Positions 8,701 through 17,005 of a stretch of 64,000 nucleotides of DNA are shown here, piece by piece. The position numbers were made by a program, and so were the translations under genes. This DNA is from Prosthecobacter sp. (GTDB lineage: Bacteria; Verrucomicrobiota; Verrucomicrobiia; Verrucomicrobiales; Verrucomicrobiaceae), in the NCBI GenBank assembly GCA_017853885.1, contig JAFMIR010000014.1:1-64000 (forward strand), written 5' to 3'. A model generated the notes under the pieces. That model did not search any database. It worked only from the letters and a program-made list of their open reading frames with translations, and was not told the DNA's origin. Every line of letters begins with the position of its first letter. The first letter of the stretch is position 1.

Positions 8701-9556
8701 CAACGACCCTGGCCTCAATCATGGCGTGTTGGATGAATTTCAAGCACTGGGTTATCCTATACTTTCGATCCGCTCTATACCAAAGGAACCAGAATGGCTC
8801 GATCGCTTCTTCGATGACGATTTGCGCCGTGGCATGGTCGATTCACCGCTCTCCGTTGCTGACGTTTGGCCAGAAAATTACTCGGCCAACAGCGTGCAGA
8901 AAGTTTGGGCTGCCAAACTCGCCGCACGACATCCCAATCTTGTCGTGCTGGACCTTTCCAGCTTCAAATGCGGTCACGATGCGCCTACTTACGGCCTCAT
9001 TGATCACATCCTCAGCGCGACCGCTACACCCGCAATGAATCTCCACGATATCGACGCGAACAAACCTGGCGGCAGCATTCTTATCCGTGTCAAAACTTAT
9101 GCCCATACCCTAAAGCTACATGAAGAGAAACTCAAACAAGAGGCTGCAAATCGCAACGAACTCCAAAAACGCGTCGCAGAGAAACGGCACGAACTTTTGG
9201 CTCTCCAACGTGCGCAACTCGACCGCGACGCTGATCTCCAACTCATGAACGAAGCCTATCAGGCCTATCTCGACGCTGATGTCACTATCGAGCTACCAGA
9301 CCGCGACTTCACCTTCGAAGCGATGGGTGATACGCAAGCACATAGCGGCCATCAAACGGCGTTGGCCCTCGTGAATGGTCACCGTTTTGTCATCGAAGAA
9401 AGGACTGATCTGCAGCCAATTCAGGCAGGCCAGCAGATTGCTCTGGATTCCACTCTGCTGTCTTCTTTGAATCAGCTAGATACCAACTCAAAAAAATCTC
9501 AACAAATCACCTGCTCTTCATGCACGCCGCACAGCTGCCCAACATGCGCTCAATGA
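5780..9556 (+). CDS. CoA-dehydratase activase fusion: two BadF/BadG ASKHA domains plus HgdB-like (DUF2229) domain
   Basis: This 1258-residue cytoplasmic protein carries two activator ATPase domains of the 2-hydroxyglutaryl-CoA dehydratase/benzoyl-CoA reductase type. The first begins LGVDVGSTTVKTVLVD (residue about 14) with iron-sulfur cysteine Cys139 in NDKCASGTG. The second begins YIGLDGGSTSSKAVLID (about 353) with Cys480 in SNQCSAGNG. A CHFCPNHC motif (about 650) precedes a DUF2229-type region (about 770 to 1150, IGIPRVLNLYSTAPLWRVFF). A coiled, charged stretch follows, then a C-terminal cluster Cys1245-x2-Cys1248-x4-Cys1253-x2-Cys1256. Such proteins are thought to hydrolyse ATP to inject low-potential electrons into a partner dehydratase; the substrate is not known. 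Its stop overlaps the next gene in an ATGA. MSTC at codon 5 is an alternative start. Confidence 0.88.
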   Translation: MPDQNMSTCSNLILGVDVGSTTVKTVLVDPQTQCILWSDYQRHETKQAEKVMEQLKAVSAVFPRISRIFMTGSGAEPLTQPLGAKFVQEVNAVTMAVDQLHPEAGSVIELGGQDAKIIIYKASGPNGPKRAIASMNDKCASGTGATIDKCLVKLGLDPREICSMAWDDSKLHPVAAKCGVFAETDIVNLVKSGIPSREILCSLANAIVMQNLSVLTRGNTLLHSVVLLGGPNTHLHFLQDCWRQRILETWKERGHKFPNDDVSKLIFVPPNSDLYAAFGAAIYGMHEPDHIGAYRGTEDLEKFILHGRAARLGASAGPPLVRDADELTAFAKKYRIPPFKAATFEPGKIVRGYIGLDGGSTSSKAVLIDENGDILCKQYMLSKGNPIADTKELLSLLKNDFAQQGCTLEVLGFGATGYAADVLEESLAADANIVETVAHGMASTRFFNNVDVICDIGGQDIKVLFVTHGQISSFRLSNQCSAGNGMLLQAMAAQFGVPVKEYADVAFAAKLSPKFSYGCAVFLDTDRVTFQKEGFSREELLAGLALVLPKNVWQYVAQVPRMSALGRTFVLQGGTQYNLAAVKAQHDYIKERVPDAVIHVHPHPGEAGALGAALEARRMVLQRGKSTFIGLDAAIDLSFTSRNDTDTICHFCPNHCKRTFIDTKAASGRTSRYISGFSCENGTVESKQKLKELAQRRKQLKAKYPNLVDYESKLAFQSFYKPTPLPEAGAKLTRDETRRNWLGTPKAVRVTRRMQRSSDDDLAHRQNIRIGIPRVLNLYSTAPLWRVFFETLGIPSANIVFSDATTPEMWAEGSKYGSIDPCHPSKVTQAHIHSLLHHKSRERQLNYIFFPCITHLPTFVSGVMDSTSCPIVAGAPKVIRAAFTKEVDFFERAGVEYVDAAVTLTEPNYLVKQLYEAWGKKLRITHDECEFAVQQGFEALKRFDVEMQRKGSEVLAQLEDENRAGLLLLGRPYHNDPGLNHGVLDEFQALGYPILSIRSIPKEPEWLDRFFDDDLRRGMVDSPLSVADVWPENYSANSVQKVWAAKLAARHPNLVVLDLSSFKCGHDAPTYGLIDHILSATATPAMNLHDIDANKPGGSILIRVKTYAHTLKLHEEKLKQEAANRNELQKRVAEKRHELLALQRAQLDRDADLQLMNEAYQAYLDADVTIELPDRDFTFEAMGDTQAHSGHQTALALVNGHRFVIEERTDLQPIQAGQQIALDSTLLSSLNQLDTNSKKSQQITCSSCTPHSCPTCAQ

Positions 9557-11091
9557 CACACGCTGAAATCGAGAAGGAGCTACGCCAGTTCGAGGCGGAT
9601 CAGCGCGAGCGTCTCGGCCTCAATGAACCGCCAAAACGTCATTGGCGCGATGATAATCCTCAGGATTTTGACAAAGCACAGCGATCATCCACAACGTTGC
9701 TTTGCGGAGGTTTAACCCAAGCGCAGGATATGTTCATCGGAGCAGCGCTGCGTGGTGTGGGCTATCGTGTCACCCCCTTAGACGTGCCGGACAATGACGC
9801 GCTCCGCATTGGCAAAGAATTTGGCAATCGTGGCCAATGCAACCCCACTTATTATACGGTCGGCAATCTGGTGAAGCATCTGATTGATTTGCGTGACCAA
9901 AAAGGAATCAGCACAGAGCAGATCATCCGATCACATGTCTTTATTACTGCAGGTGCCTGTGGGCCCTGCCGCTTCGGCACTTACGCCACGGAGTATCGCA
10001 AAGCACTGCGTGATGCAGGCTTTGACGGATTTCGTGTTCTGCTTTTCCAACAAAAAGGCGGCCTCAAGCAGGCCACCGGCGGAAACAACGGTCTCGAATT
10101 CAATCCTACATTTTTCTTTGCCTTGTTGAAAGCTGTCATGTCTGGCGATGTGCTCAACGCCATCGGCTATCGCATTCGCCCTTATGAAGTTCAATCTGGC
10201 GACACCAATCGCGCACTTGATCAATGCAAACACATTCTCGCTAAAGCCTTAGAGCATCGCCAGAGCATTTTTGTCGCTCTTTGGAGGTGCCGCCAGATTT
10301 TAAAACGCATCTCTGTAAAGCGTTTGCAGGCAAAACCGAAGGTTAGTATCATAGGAGAGTTTTGGGCGATGACAACCGAGGGCGACGGGAACTACAGACT
10401 GCAGCAATTTCTCGAATCTGAGGGCGCTGAGGTCGATGTTCAATTAGTGACAGCTTGGCTTCTCTATATGCTTTGGCAGAGCATGTGGGATACAAAGCAA
10501 CGCATGATTCTTCCTCAGACTGACAGTGCCAAAGGCGGTCTCAAAGGCCAGAATACACGCAAGAAGCTCATCACCCTGTGGTTGGCCGACAAATGTCTTC
10601 GTAGTGTCTTTGGTCTTTATGCCAAACTCATCGGACTACGTCATTACAAGCTGCCGGACATGGAGGAGGTCGCTACAATCTCCCATCAACACTATGATGT
10701 GCATCTACGCGGTGGCGAAGGTCATATGGAGATCGGCAAACTGATCCAGAGCGTCACCAAAAAAAAAGCGCACATGGTCATCAGCGTGAAACCCTTCGGT
10801 TGCATGCCCTCCAGCGGTGTAAGCGACGGCGTGCAGTCGCTCATCACCGCAAAGTATCCAGAAGCGATCTTCTCCATCATAGAAACCACCGGCGATGGTG
10901 CTGCCAATGTGAAAAGTCGGATCCAAATGGATCTTTTTAAAGCCAAACAAGCCGCCCAAGCAGAACTCGAAGCCGCCAAGGCTTCAACACATTTTGATGA
11001 GCAAATTTTTTCTCGAAAACACAATCATTCATTAGCTTATCCAGATACCGGTACTTTCATTGGCACAGCGGCGCGGCTGGCAGCACATTGA
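9553..11091 (+). CDS. 2-hydroxyacyl-CoA dehydratase-like (HgdB/BcrC-type) partner protein
   Basis: Starting at the ATG of the ATGA overlap at 9553 (MTHAEIEKELRQFE) the product has 512 residues. An earlier in-frame ATG at 9520 would overlap the upstream gene by 37 bases and is less likely. Cysteine segments NRGQCNPTYY and ITAGACGPCRFGTYATEYR match the FeS-binding parts of the dehydratase half that is often fused to the activase in one long polypeptide. Overlap and identical orientation indicate translational coupling and a stable two-subunit complex. Towards the C-terminus, MVISVKPFGCMPSSGVSDGVQSLI supplies another conserved cysteine. The reaction is unknown; no CoA-transferase or beta-oxidation gene sits next to it. 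Confidence 0.82.
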   Translation: MTHAEIEKELRQFEADQRERLGLNEPPKRHWRDDNPQDFDKAQRSSTTLLCGGLTQAQDMFIGAALRGVGYRVTPLDVPDNDALRIGKEFGNRGQCNPTYYTVGNLVKHLIDLRDQKGISTEQIIRSHVFITAGACGPCRFGTYATEYRKALRDAGFDGFRVLLFQQKGGLKQATGGNNGLEFNPTFFFALLKAVMSGDVLNAIGYRIRPYEVQSGDTNRALDQCKHILAKALEHRQSIFVALWRCRQILKRISVKRLQAKPKVSIIGEFWAMTTEGDGNYRLQQFLESEGAEVDVQLVTAWLLYMLWQSMWDTKQRMILPQTDSAKGGLKGQNTRKKLITLWLADKCLRSVFGLYAKLIGLRHYKLPDMEEVATISHQHYDVHLRGGEGHMEIGKLIQSVTKKKAHMVISVKPFGCMPSSGVSDGVQSLITAKYPEAIFSIIETTGDGAANVKSRIQMDLFKAKQAAQAELEAAKASTHFDEQIFSRKHNHSLAYPDTGTFIGTAARLAAH

Positions 11092-11099
11092 GTGCGTTA

Positions 11100-12314
11100 T
11101 TAAAGTTTGTGCCCCATCTTCTTCTTCTTGGTTTCGAGGTAGCGGGTGTTCTCGGGTTTCGGAGGAGATTTGACCGGCACTTGCTCCACGATTTCAAGCC
11201 TGTGGCCGCCGAGGCCGATGACCTTGCGAGGGTTGTTGGTCATGAGGCGGATCTTCCGCACGCCGAGGTCGTAGATGATCTGCGCACCGATGCCGTAATC
11301 GCGCAGATCCATCGGGAAGCCGAGTTTGAGGTTCGCTTCGACGGTGTCGAGACCTTGCTCCTGGAGCTTGTAGGCCAAGATTTTGCCGTGCAGGCCGATG
11401 CCGCGCCCTTCGTGACCGCGCATGTAGATGATGACGCCTTTGCCGGCTTTTTCGATATGCTCCATCGCGGCGTGCAACTGGCTACCGCAATCGCAGCGGC
11501 GTGAGGCAAAAATGTCGCCGGTGAGGCATTCGCTATGCACGCGGACAAGCGTAGGCTCGCTACCTTTAATGTTACCTTTAACGAGTGCGACGTGGTGGAT
11601 GCTATCGAGGTGGCTCTTGTAAAGGTGCAGCTTGAATTCGCCATAGTCGGTGGGCATTTCGACCACCTCGATGCGCTCAACGAGTTTTTCGCTCTTGCGA
11701 CGATACGCGATGAGATCGGCGATGCTGCAAATCTTGAGCTTGTGTTTCTTGGCGAACTTTTTGAGCTCTGGCAGACGGGCCATGGTGCCGTCCGGATTCA
11801 TGATCTCGATCAGGACACCCGCTTCGCGAAGTCCGGCGAGGCGTGCGAGATCGGTGGCCGCTTCGGTGTGGCCTGCGCGGCGCAACACTCCACCGGGTTT
11901 GGCCACCAGCGGGTTGATGTGGCCGGGTTGGACGAAGTCGTCCGCTTGGGCCTTTGGATCGGCGAGGAGGCGGATGGTGCGGGCGCGGTCGGCAGAGCTA
12001 ATGCCGGTAGTGATGCCTTTGGCCGCATCCACGGTGACAGTGAACGCAGTGCTGAAGGCCTCGCGGTTCTGCGGCACCATGCTTTCGAGACCGAGATTCT
12101 TGGCAATTTCGCGTGAAACGGACACACAAAGCATGCCAGCGCCCTCGCGGACCATGAAGGTGACCATCTCCGGCGTGATTTTCTCTGCCGCGCAGATGAG
12201 GTCACCTTCGTTTTCACGATCCTCATCGTCTGTCACGATCACCATGCGCCCGGCGCGGATGTCAGCGATAACGGCTTCCACGGGATCACAAACCATTTGG
12301 GGAGAACGGGGCAT
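11100..12314 (-). CDS. ribBA: Bifunctional 3,4-dihydroxy-2-butanone 4-phosphate synthase / GTP cyclohydrolase II
   Basis: The 404-residue protein supplies both precursors of the riboflavin pathway. The N-terminal RibB half (about 1 to 205) shows DDEDRENEGD (acidic metal and substrate loop) and GHTEAATDLARLAG. The C-terminal RibA half (about 215 to 404) shows the zinc ligands in CLTGDIFASRRCDCG and the catalytic RGHEGRGIGL and LGVRKIRLMTNNPRK segments. Both active sites look intact. The tail is Lys-rich (ETKKKKMGHKL). It is convergent with the dehydratase gene with 8 bases between stops, and 171 bases lie between it and the divergent oxidoreductase gene. No FMN riboswitch was recognised in that gap. 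Confidence 0.96.
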   Translation of the reverse strand: MPRSPQMVCDPVEAVIADIRAGRMVIVTDDEDRENEGDLICAAEKITPEMVTFMVREGAGMLCVSVSREIAKNLGLESMVPQNREAFSTAFTVTVDAAKGITTGISSADRARTIRLLADPKAQADDFVQPGHINPLVAKPGGVLRRAGHTEAATDLARLAGLREAGVLIEIMNPDGTMARLPELKKFAKKHKLKICSIADLIAYRRKSEKLVERIEVVEMPTDYGEFKLHLYKSHLDSIHHVALVKGNIKGSEPTLVRVHSECLTGDIFASRRCDCGSQLHAAMEHIEKAGKGVIIYMRGHEGRGIGLHGKILAYKLQEQGLDTVEANLKLGFPMDLRDYGIGAQIIYDLGVRKIRLMTNNPRKVIGLGGHRLEIVEQVPVKSPPKPENTRYLETKKKKMGHKL

Positions 12315-12485
12315 GGGGTAGATCAGAAAGAGCCGCTCTGGGGAAAGCGGGCACTTGCTTTAGCCGCTGAAAGTTGGATTTCCAGTGATAATAAGAGCGA
12401 GCACTGGCCTCTTGCCACTCCACGGCCTTTGCTCCAGAATCGCGACCCTCACCCAAAACCCAACTCCCATCTATCTTCTCCCTTT

Positions 12486-13712
12486 ATGAGCCGGAAAATT
12501 CGTTATGGCATGATCGGCGGCGGACGCGGCGCCTTCATTGGCGGCGTTCATCGCATCGCGGCATCTATTGATCAGCAGATCGAGCTTGTCTGCGGCGCGT
12601 TCTCATCTAATCCAGAGAAGTCGAAGGCCAGCGGCGCGGACTTCTTCCTGCCGCCGGACCGTTGCTACGGCACCTTCGAGGAGATGATCAAGGCAGAGGC
12701 CGCCCTGCCTGCCGAGAAGCGCATGGATTTCGTCAGCATCGTGACTCCGAATCACATGCACTTCCCTGCTGCTAAGTTGGCGCTCGAAAGCGGCTTCCAC
12801 GTGCTGTCTGACAAACCCGCCACCTTTGACCTCGCGCAAGCGAAGGAACTCGCACAGATCGTGAAGAAAACCGGCCGTCTCTACGGCGTGACCTACAACT
12901 ACACTGGCTATCCGTTGATCCGCCACGCTCGCCAGATGATCGAGCAGGGCAAGCTGGGCAAGATCCGCAAAGTCGTCGCCGAATACCCGCAAGGTTGGCT
13001 GGCCACCATGCTGGAAAATACGGGGCAGAAGCAGGCCTCTTGGCGCGTCGATCCCGCCATCTGCGGCGCTGCCGGCTGCATGGGCGACATCGGAACGCAC
13101 GCGATGAATCTCGCCGAATATGTCACCGGTTTGCATGTCAAAGAACTCGCCGCCGACCTCACGCACTTCCTCGGTGACCAGGGCCGCCGTCTGGAGGACG
13201 ATGGCAACGTGCTCCTGCGCTTCACCAATGGCGCCAAGGGCGTGCTGCACTCCAGCCAGATTAGCGTCGGCTGCGAAAACAACCTCAGCCTCCGCGTTTA
13301 TGGCGAGCTCGGCGGCATCGAATGGAGCCAGCTTGATCCAAACACGCTCATCGTCACCTGGCTAGACCAGCCCAAGCAGGTCCTACGCACCAGCACCGGC
13401 TTCCTCGGAAGTGCCGCCGCCGCAGCCACCCGCACGCCCGCCGGCCACCCCGAAGGCTACCTCGAAGGCTTCGCTAACCTCTACAAGAACTTCATCAACC
13501 ACGTCCGTGCCTTCGAGGCCGACACGCCCGCCAACCCGCTCGACATGGACTACCCGACCATCGAAGACGGCGTCGCCGGCATGGCCTTCATCGAAGCCGT
13601 CGTGAAATCCTCCGCCAACAACGCCGCCTGGACCCCGCTCGACTTCACGCCTACCCCGCGTGCGAAGTATGGCGATGCCTCCTTGAACAGCGATCGAGGT
13701 GGTTTGAGCTGA
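12486..13712 (+). CDS. Gfo/Idh/MocA family oxidoreductase
   Basis: The 408-residue protein has an N-terminal Rossmann fold (MSRKIRYGMIGGGRGAFIGGVHR, GxGxxG variant) and the family's VTPNHMHFPAAKLALESGFHVLSDKPATFDLAQA segment, where Lys of DKP corresponds to the catalytic EKP lysine. The C-terminal domain includes GDIGTHAMNLAEYVTG with the catalytic-type His. Members oxidise or reduce sugars and cyclitols with NAD(P). ATG 12486 was chosen because the frame open further upstream reads into the ribBA 5' end and encodes no family residues. It converges with a second oxidoreductase of the same superfamily, with a hairpin terminator between them; this one belongs to a longer-insert subgroup. Confidence 0.88.
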   Translation: MSRKIRYGMIGGGRGAFIGGVHRIAASIDQQIELVCGAFSSNPEKSKASGADFFLPPDRCYGTFEEMIKAEAALPAEKRMDFVSIVTPNHMHFPAAKLALESGFHVLSDKPATFDLAQAKELAQIVKKTGRLYGVTYNYTGYPLIRHARQMIEQGKLGKIRKVVAEYPQGWLATMLENTGQKQASWRVDPAICGAAGCMGDIGTHAMNLAEYVTGLHVKELAADLTHFLGDQGRRLEDDGNVLLRFTNGAKGVLHSSQISVGCENNLSLRVYGELGGIEWSQLDPNTLIVTWLDQPKQVLRTSTGFLGSAAAAATRTPAGHPEGYLEGFANLYKNFINHVRAFEADTPANPLDMDYPTIEDGVAGMAFIEAVVKSSANNAAWTPLDFTPTPRAKYGDASLNSDRGGLS

Positions 13713-13737
13713 ATTCGATTCGGATCCAAAAACTGGG

Positions 13738-13759
13738 AGAACAGGCGCGATCCTGTTCT
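13738..13759. terminator. Rho-independent terminator between convergent oxidoreductase genes
   Basis: AGAACAGG and CCTGTTCT form an 8-bp perfect stem around a CGCGAT loop, followed on the plus strand by TTCCTTTGTTTT. The site lies in the 72-base gap between two convergent stop codons and serves the plus-strand gene best; the minus-strand side lacks a clear T-run. Confidence 0.7.
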
Positions 13760-13784
13760 TCCTTTGTTTTGGAGTCGTGGTGCT

Positions 13785-14867
13785 TTAGATCGAAACCGGC
13801 TTCTTCGTCTTGGCGGAAGCGTAGATAGCGTCGATGACCTGCATCAGGCGGAGCGCTTGTTCGGGGGTGTTCAGCGGCGCAGCCTTGCCTTCAATGGCGT
13901 GGATGAAGTTCGCGGCGGAGCCGATGCGGCCCATGTCTTCACAAGCAGGCGTGACGATGCTGCGGTTCACGCTATTGCCGTTTTCCTGAACGTAGAGTTC
14001 GCAGGTGTCGATGGCGGTGTTGTCGAGACCATCGATGCCGAAGAGGCGCTCGACCTTGCCACCGGCTTTCGTGCCCTGGAAGACAACGGAGACTTCCTCA
14101 CGCTTCACCATCTCCGCCCAAGAGACCTGAAGGCTGAGCACTTGGCCACCCTTGAAGGTGACGAAGCCGTGCGCGGCGTTTTCTACATCCGTGGTGCCAT
14201 CGGCGCGGTCAGGGATGCCCCAGGGGCCTTTGAACTGCTTGTCGGTGATGAAATCGGAGAAGGTTTGGCCGAGCACGTGAGCGGGCTCGGGATAGCCCAT
14301 GAAATACATGGCGAGGTCGATCATGTGCAGGAGGTCGATGAGCGGACCGCCGCCGGAGAGAGCCTTAGTGGTGAACCAGCCGCCGAAGCCGGGAATGCCG
14401 GTGCGGCGGATCCACTTGGCCTGCGCGGAGTTGATTTTGCCCACGGTGCCGTCGGTGATGTACTTCATCATGGCCTGCGATTCGGGGCGGGCGCGATTGT
14501 TAAAGTTGAAGAGCACTTTCTTCTTCGCAGCCTTGGCGGCGGCGATGATTTCTTTGACCTCAGCGGCATTCATCGCCGGGGGTTTTTCAGAGAAGACATG
14601 CTTGCCGGCCTTGAGGCACTGGATGGTGAGCGGCTTGTGAAACTTGTTCGGGACGATCACGCTGACAGCTTTGATCTCGGGGCTGCCTTTCAGCATGGCG
14701 GCGACGGACTCATAGGACTTGGCGATGCCCCATTTTTCAGCGGCACGCTTCGCGGCTCCTGGCGCGGCGTCCGCCACGGCCACAATTTCCGCGCCTGCTT
14801 GGCGAAAACCCGCTGCGTGATATTGCAACATGCCGCCTGCTCCGATGATTCCGACTTTAATGGCCAT
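13785..14867 (-). CDS. Gfo/Idh/MocA family oxidoreductase
   Basis: The 360-residue protein starts with the NAD(P)-binding fold MAIKVGIIGAGGMLQYHAAGF and carries GKHVFSEKPPAMNAAEVKEII, the EKP motif with the catalytic lysine. In the C-terminal substrate domain GGGPLIDLLHMIDLAMYFMG provides the usual Asp and His. There is no signal peptide, so it is cytoplasmic, unlike many Tat-exported Verrucomicrobiota paralogues. It differs clearly from its convergent neighbour and the two are not a recent duplication. The sugar substrate is unknown. Upstream are a TPR protein and cysK on the same strand, with 125 bases between. Confidence 0.88.
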   Translation of the reverse strand: MAIKVGIIGAGGMLQYHAAGFRQAGAEIVAVADAAPGAAKRAAEKWGIAKSYESVAAMLKGSPEIKAVSVIVPNKFHKPLTIQCLKAGKHVFSEKPPAMNAAEVKEIIAAAKAAKKKVLFNFNNRARPESQAMMKYITDGTVGKINSAQAKWIRRTGIPGFGGWFTTKALSGGGPLIDLLHMIDLAMYFMGYPEPAHVLGQTFSDFITDKQFKGPWGIPDRADGTTDVENAAHGFVTFKGGQVLSLQVSWAEMVKREEVSVVFQGTKAGGKVERLFGIDGLDNTAIDTCELYVQENGNSVNRSIVTPACEDMGRIGSAANFIHAIEGKAAPLNTPEQALRLMQVIDAIYASAKTKKPVSI

Positions 14868-14992
14868 AAAAGAGAGATGTGTTTAGTTTGTAAGAAAGGG
14901 CACGAGGATGATGGTCCACCGGATTGGAGTCAAGATAACAAAACCCCGATCTCATGACCGGCGCGATTCCATATATAGCTGTCTAATACACC

Positions 14993-15967
14993 TCAGGGCT
15001 TCTTCGGAGCCTCGGGGGCTGGAGCAGCAGGTGGCAGTTTTGAAGGCGCTGCTGGAACTTGAACCGCAGGTGAGGGGGCGGACTTTGGCGCCTCGGCCTT
15101 GGGAGGCATCGGCTGCGCAGCAGCGGCTGGCGTCACAGGCTTGGAAGCGGTAGGCGGAGGTGTCAGGACTGCGGCGGGAGGCGGCACAGCTTTCTGCATC
15201 TGCGGCGCAGCATCACCGAGCTTGATCGTCGGGCTCAAGCCTGGCTGCACAGAGTTGAGCTTCAAACCGGGAATTGTCGGCGCGGAGGGTGCGGCTTTGG
15301 GGTCAGGTTTCGGAGCAGGGGGCGGATCGACTTCCTTGGTGGGAAGATTGGCAGCGATCCAGTCTAGGCGTGTTTTGGTGTCACCCTCGAATGCGTTGAC
15401 ACCGGGAAATTTTGAGCCCGCCTCTTCATAAGCTTTCTTCGCCTCTTCTTCTTTGCCATCAGCCCAGAGCATGTCCCCGAGGCGGATCTGGGAAAGTTGG
15501 GCAAGTTCCGAACCGGGCAACTCGCTGATGACACGCTCGTAAGCGGCCTTGGCCTCACTTTTTTCGCCCATGGCTTCCAAACGTGTGGCAAGAGTGAGGA
15601 GTGTTTCGTTGTGGAAAGCATGATCCTTGTGCTGGGCAAGATAGGCTTTCAGAGCCTCAATCGAGGAGCTTTTTTCATTCTTTTCCCAGTGTAGCGTGGC
15701 CTTCAAAAGCAACGCGTTCGCGGCGGCAGACGTGCCCGGATGCTTTTTCACAACGAGATCACAATCGTCAGCAGTCTTGGCACTGGCAAAGGCCTCGGCA
15801 GCCTCCTCTGCGGTGACACGTGCATTGTGCTGGATAAGGCCGTAAGCACACAGTCCGGCAATGACCATGCCGAAAAGCATGAGGATCTTTTTGACCTGAC
15901 TGCTCAGTGCTTGATCCTCATCAGAGGGATCGAAAGCGGTGGGATTGTTGGAAGGTTCTTGGCTCAC
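14993..15967 (-). CDS. Membrane-anchored tetratricopeptide-repeat protein with proline-rich tail (YfgM-like)
   Basis: The 324-residue product, read from a GTG, has a cytoplasmic leader (about 25 residues), one membrane helix (VKKILMLFGMVIAGLCAYGLI, about 26 to 46) and then TPR-like helical pairs (about 50 to 210; LLLKATLHWEKNEKSSSIEALKAYLAQHKDHAFHNETLL, GDMLWADGKEEEAKKAYEEAGSKFP). The last about 110 residues are Pro/Ala rich (VPPPAAVLTPPPTASKP, PAAPAPEAPKKP) and probably disordered. The topology resembles YfgM/TPR_21 proteins that bind periplasmic chaperones or BAM, so a role in envelope assembly is plausible but inferred. The gene follows cysK with 27 bases between. Confidence 0.75.
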   Translation of the reverse strand: MSQEPSNNPTAFDPSDEDQALSSQVKKILMLFGMVIAGLCAYGLIQHNARVTAEEAAEAFASAKTADDCDLVVKKHPGTSAAANALLLKATLHWEKNEKSSSIEALKAYLAQHKDHAFHNETLLTLATRLEAMGEKSEAKAAYERVISELPGSELAQLSQIRLGDMLWADGKEEEAKKAYEEAGSKFPGVNAFEGDTKTRLDWIAANLPTKEVDPPPAPKPDPKAAPSAPTIPGLKLNSVQPGLSPTIKLGDAAPQMQKAVPPPAAVLTPPPTASKPVTPAAAAQPMPPKAEAPKSAPSPAVQVPAAPSKLPPAAPAPEAPKKP

Positions 15968-15994
15968 AAAATGTTCTCGGTTCTCAGTTCCCTG

Positions 15995-16972
15995 TTACGC
16001 ACCGACCTTGGCACGAGCTTCATCCGCAAGGGCGGTGGAGAGGTAACGCTCACCCGTGGAGCAGGCGACGGTGACGATGAGCTTGCCCGCGTTTTCCGGA
16101 CGGGAAGCCACTTGGATAGCGGCGCAAACATTCGCTCCTGTGCTGATGCCAACCAAGATGCCTTCTTCCTTCGCGAGGCGGCGAGCCATAGCGAAGGCGT
16201 CGTCATTGCTGACCTTGATGCACTCCGTGATCTGCGCGTTTCCAGCGCTATCCTTCAGGTGAAGATTCGCAGGGACAAATCCAGCCCCGGTGCCCTGGAT
16301 TTTGTGCGGCCCCGGCTGCACGGGCTGACCCGCAAGCGTCTGGTTGATGACGGGAGAAGCCTCTGGCTCGACGGCGATCGCTCGGAAGCTCGGTTTGCGA
16401 GGCTTGAGCACTTCCGTGCAACCTGTGATGGTTCCACCGGTTCCCACGGCGGCCACAAGGATGTCGATCTTGCCATCCGTGTCGCTCCAGAGTTCCTCGG
16501 CGGTGGTGCGCATGTGCACGGCGGGATTCGCCGGATTTTCAAACTGCTGTGGCATCCATGCGTTGGGCGTGGATTTGACGATTTCCTCGGCCTTGGCAAT
16601 CGCACCCTTCATACCCTTCGGGCCTTCGGTGAGCACGAGTTCGGCACCGAGCAGCGCAAGGAGCGTGCGGCGTTCCAATGACATCGTTTCCGGCATGGTG
16701 AGGATGAGCTTGTAGCCCTTCGCCGCAGCCACAAAGGCCAGCGCGATACCGGTATTGCCGCTGGTGGGTTCAACGATCACGGTATTTGGCTTGAGGATAC
16801 CCTTCTTTTCCGCGTCCTCGATCATGGCCATGCCAATGCGATCTTTGACAGAGCCGAGCGGATTGAAGAACTCACACTTCAGCGCGATGGTGGCATTCAG
16901 GCCCGCAGTGACCTTGTTTAGCTTCACGAGCGGCGTGCGGCCAATGGTTTCGACGATGTTGTTATAGATCAT
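15995..16972 (-). CDS. cysK: Cysteine synthase A (O-acetylserine sulfhydrylase)
   Basis: CysK makes cysteine from O-acetylserine and sulfide using PLP. The 325-residue protein has the PLP lysine Lys43 in [11 protein letters not shown], the substrate loop [13 protein letters not shown] (about 68 to 80) and the phosphate-binding glycines [11 protein letters not shown]. Length and N-terminus ([18 protein letters not shown]) are typical of CysK rather than CysM or cystathionine beta-synthase. It is flanked on the same strand by the aminotransferase upstream (33-base gap) and the TPR gene downstream, so the three may be one transcript. No cysE is present nearby. Confidence 0.95.
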   Translation of the reverse strand: MIYNNIVETIGRTPLVKLNKVTAGLNATIALKCEFFNPLGSVKDRIGMAMIEDAEKKGILKPNTVIVEPTSGNTGIALAFVAAAKGYKLILTMPETMSLERRTLLALLGAELVLTEGPKGMKGAIAKAEEIVKSTPNAWMPQQFENPANPAVHMRTTAEELWSDTDGKIDILVAAVGTGGTITGCTEVLKPRKPSFRAIAVEPEASPVINQTLAGQPVQPGPHKIQGTGAGFVPANLHLKDSAGNAQITECIKVSNDDAFAMARRLAKEEGILVGISTGANVCAAIQVASRPENAGKLIVTVACSTGERYLSTALADEARAKVGA

Positions 16973-17005
16973 AAGGCAATTCGCGGTTCTCAGTTCACGG
17001 AGGAA

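Noticed and set aside
11535..12321. Long plus-strand open frames opposite ribBA
   Set aside because: They are shadows of the ribBA frame, whose motifs are unmistakable; the antisense products are low-complexity and match no family.
12297..12485. Upstream extension of the Gfo/Idh/MocA frame
   Set aside because: These 63 codons overlap the ribBA start and encode no Rossmann-fold residues; the GxGxxG begins just after ATG 12486.
12315..12485. FMN riboswitch before ribBA
   Set aside because: The 171-base gap shows none of the conserved RFN-element segments that I could recognise.
13764..14957. 397-codon plus-strand open frame opposite the second Gfo/Idh/MocA gene
   Set aside because: Length is due to GC-rich antisense bias; the minus strand has GxGxxG and EKP motifs and a normal length.
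15740..16681. 313-codon plus-strand open frame opposite cysK and the TPR gene
   Set aside because: It crosses two real minus-strand genes and has no domain features.
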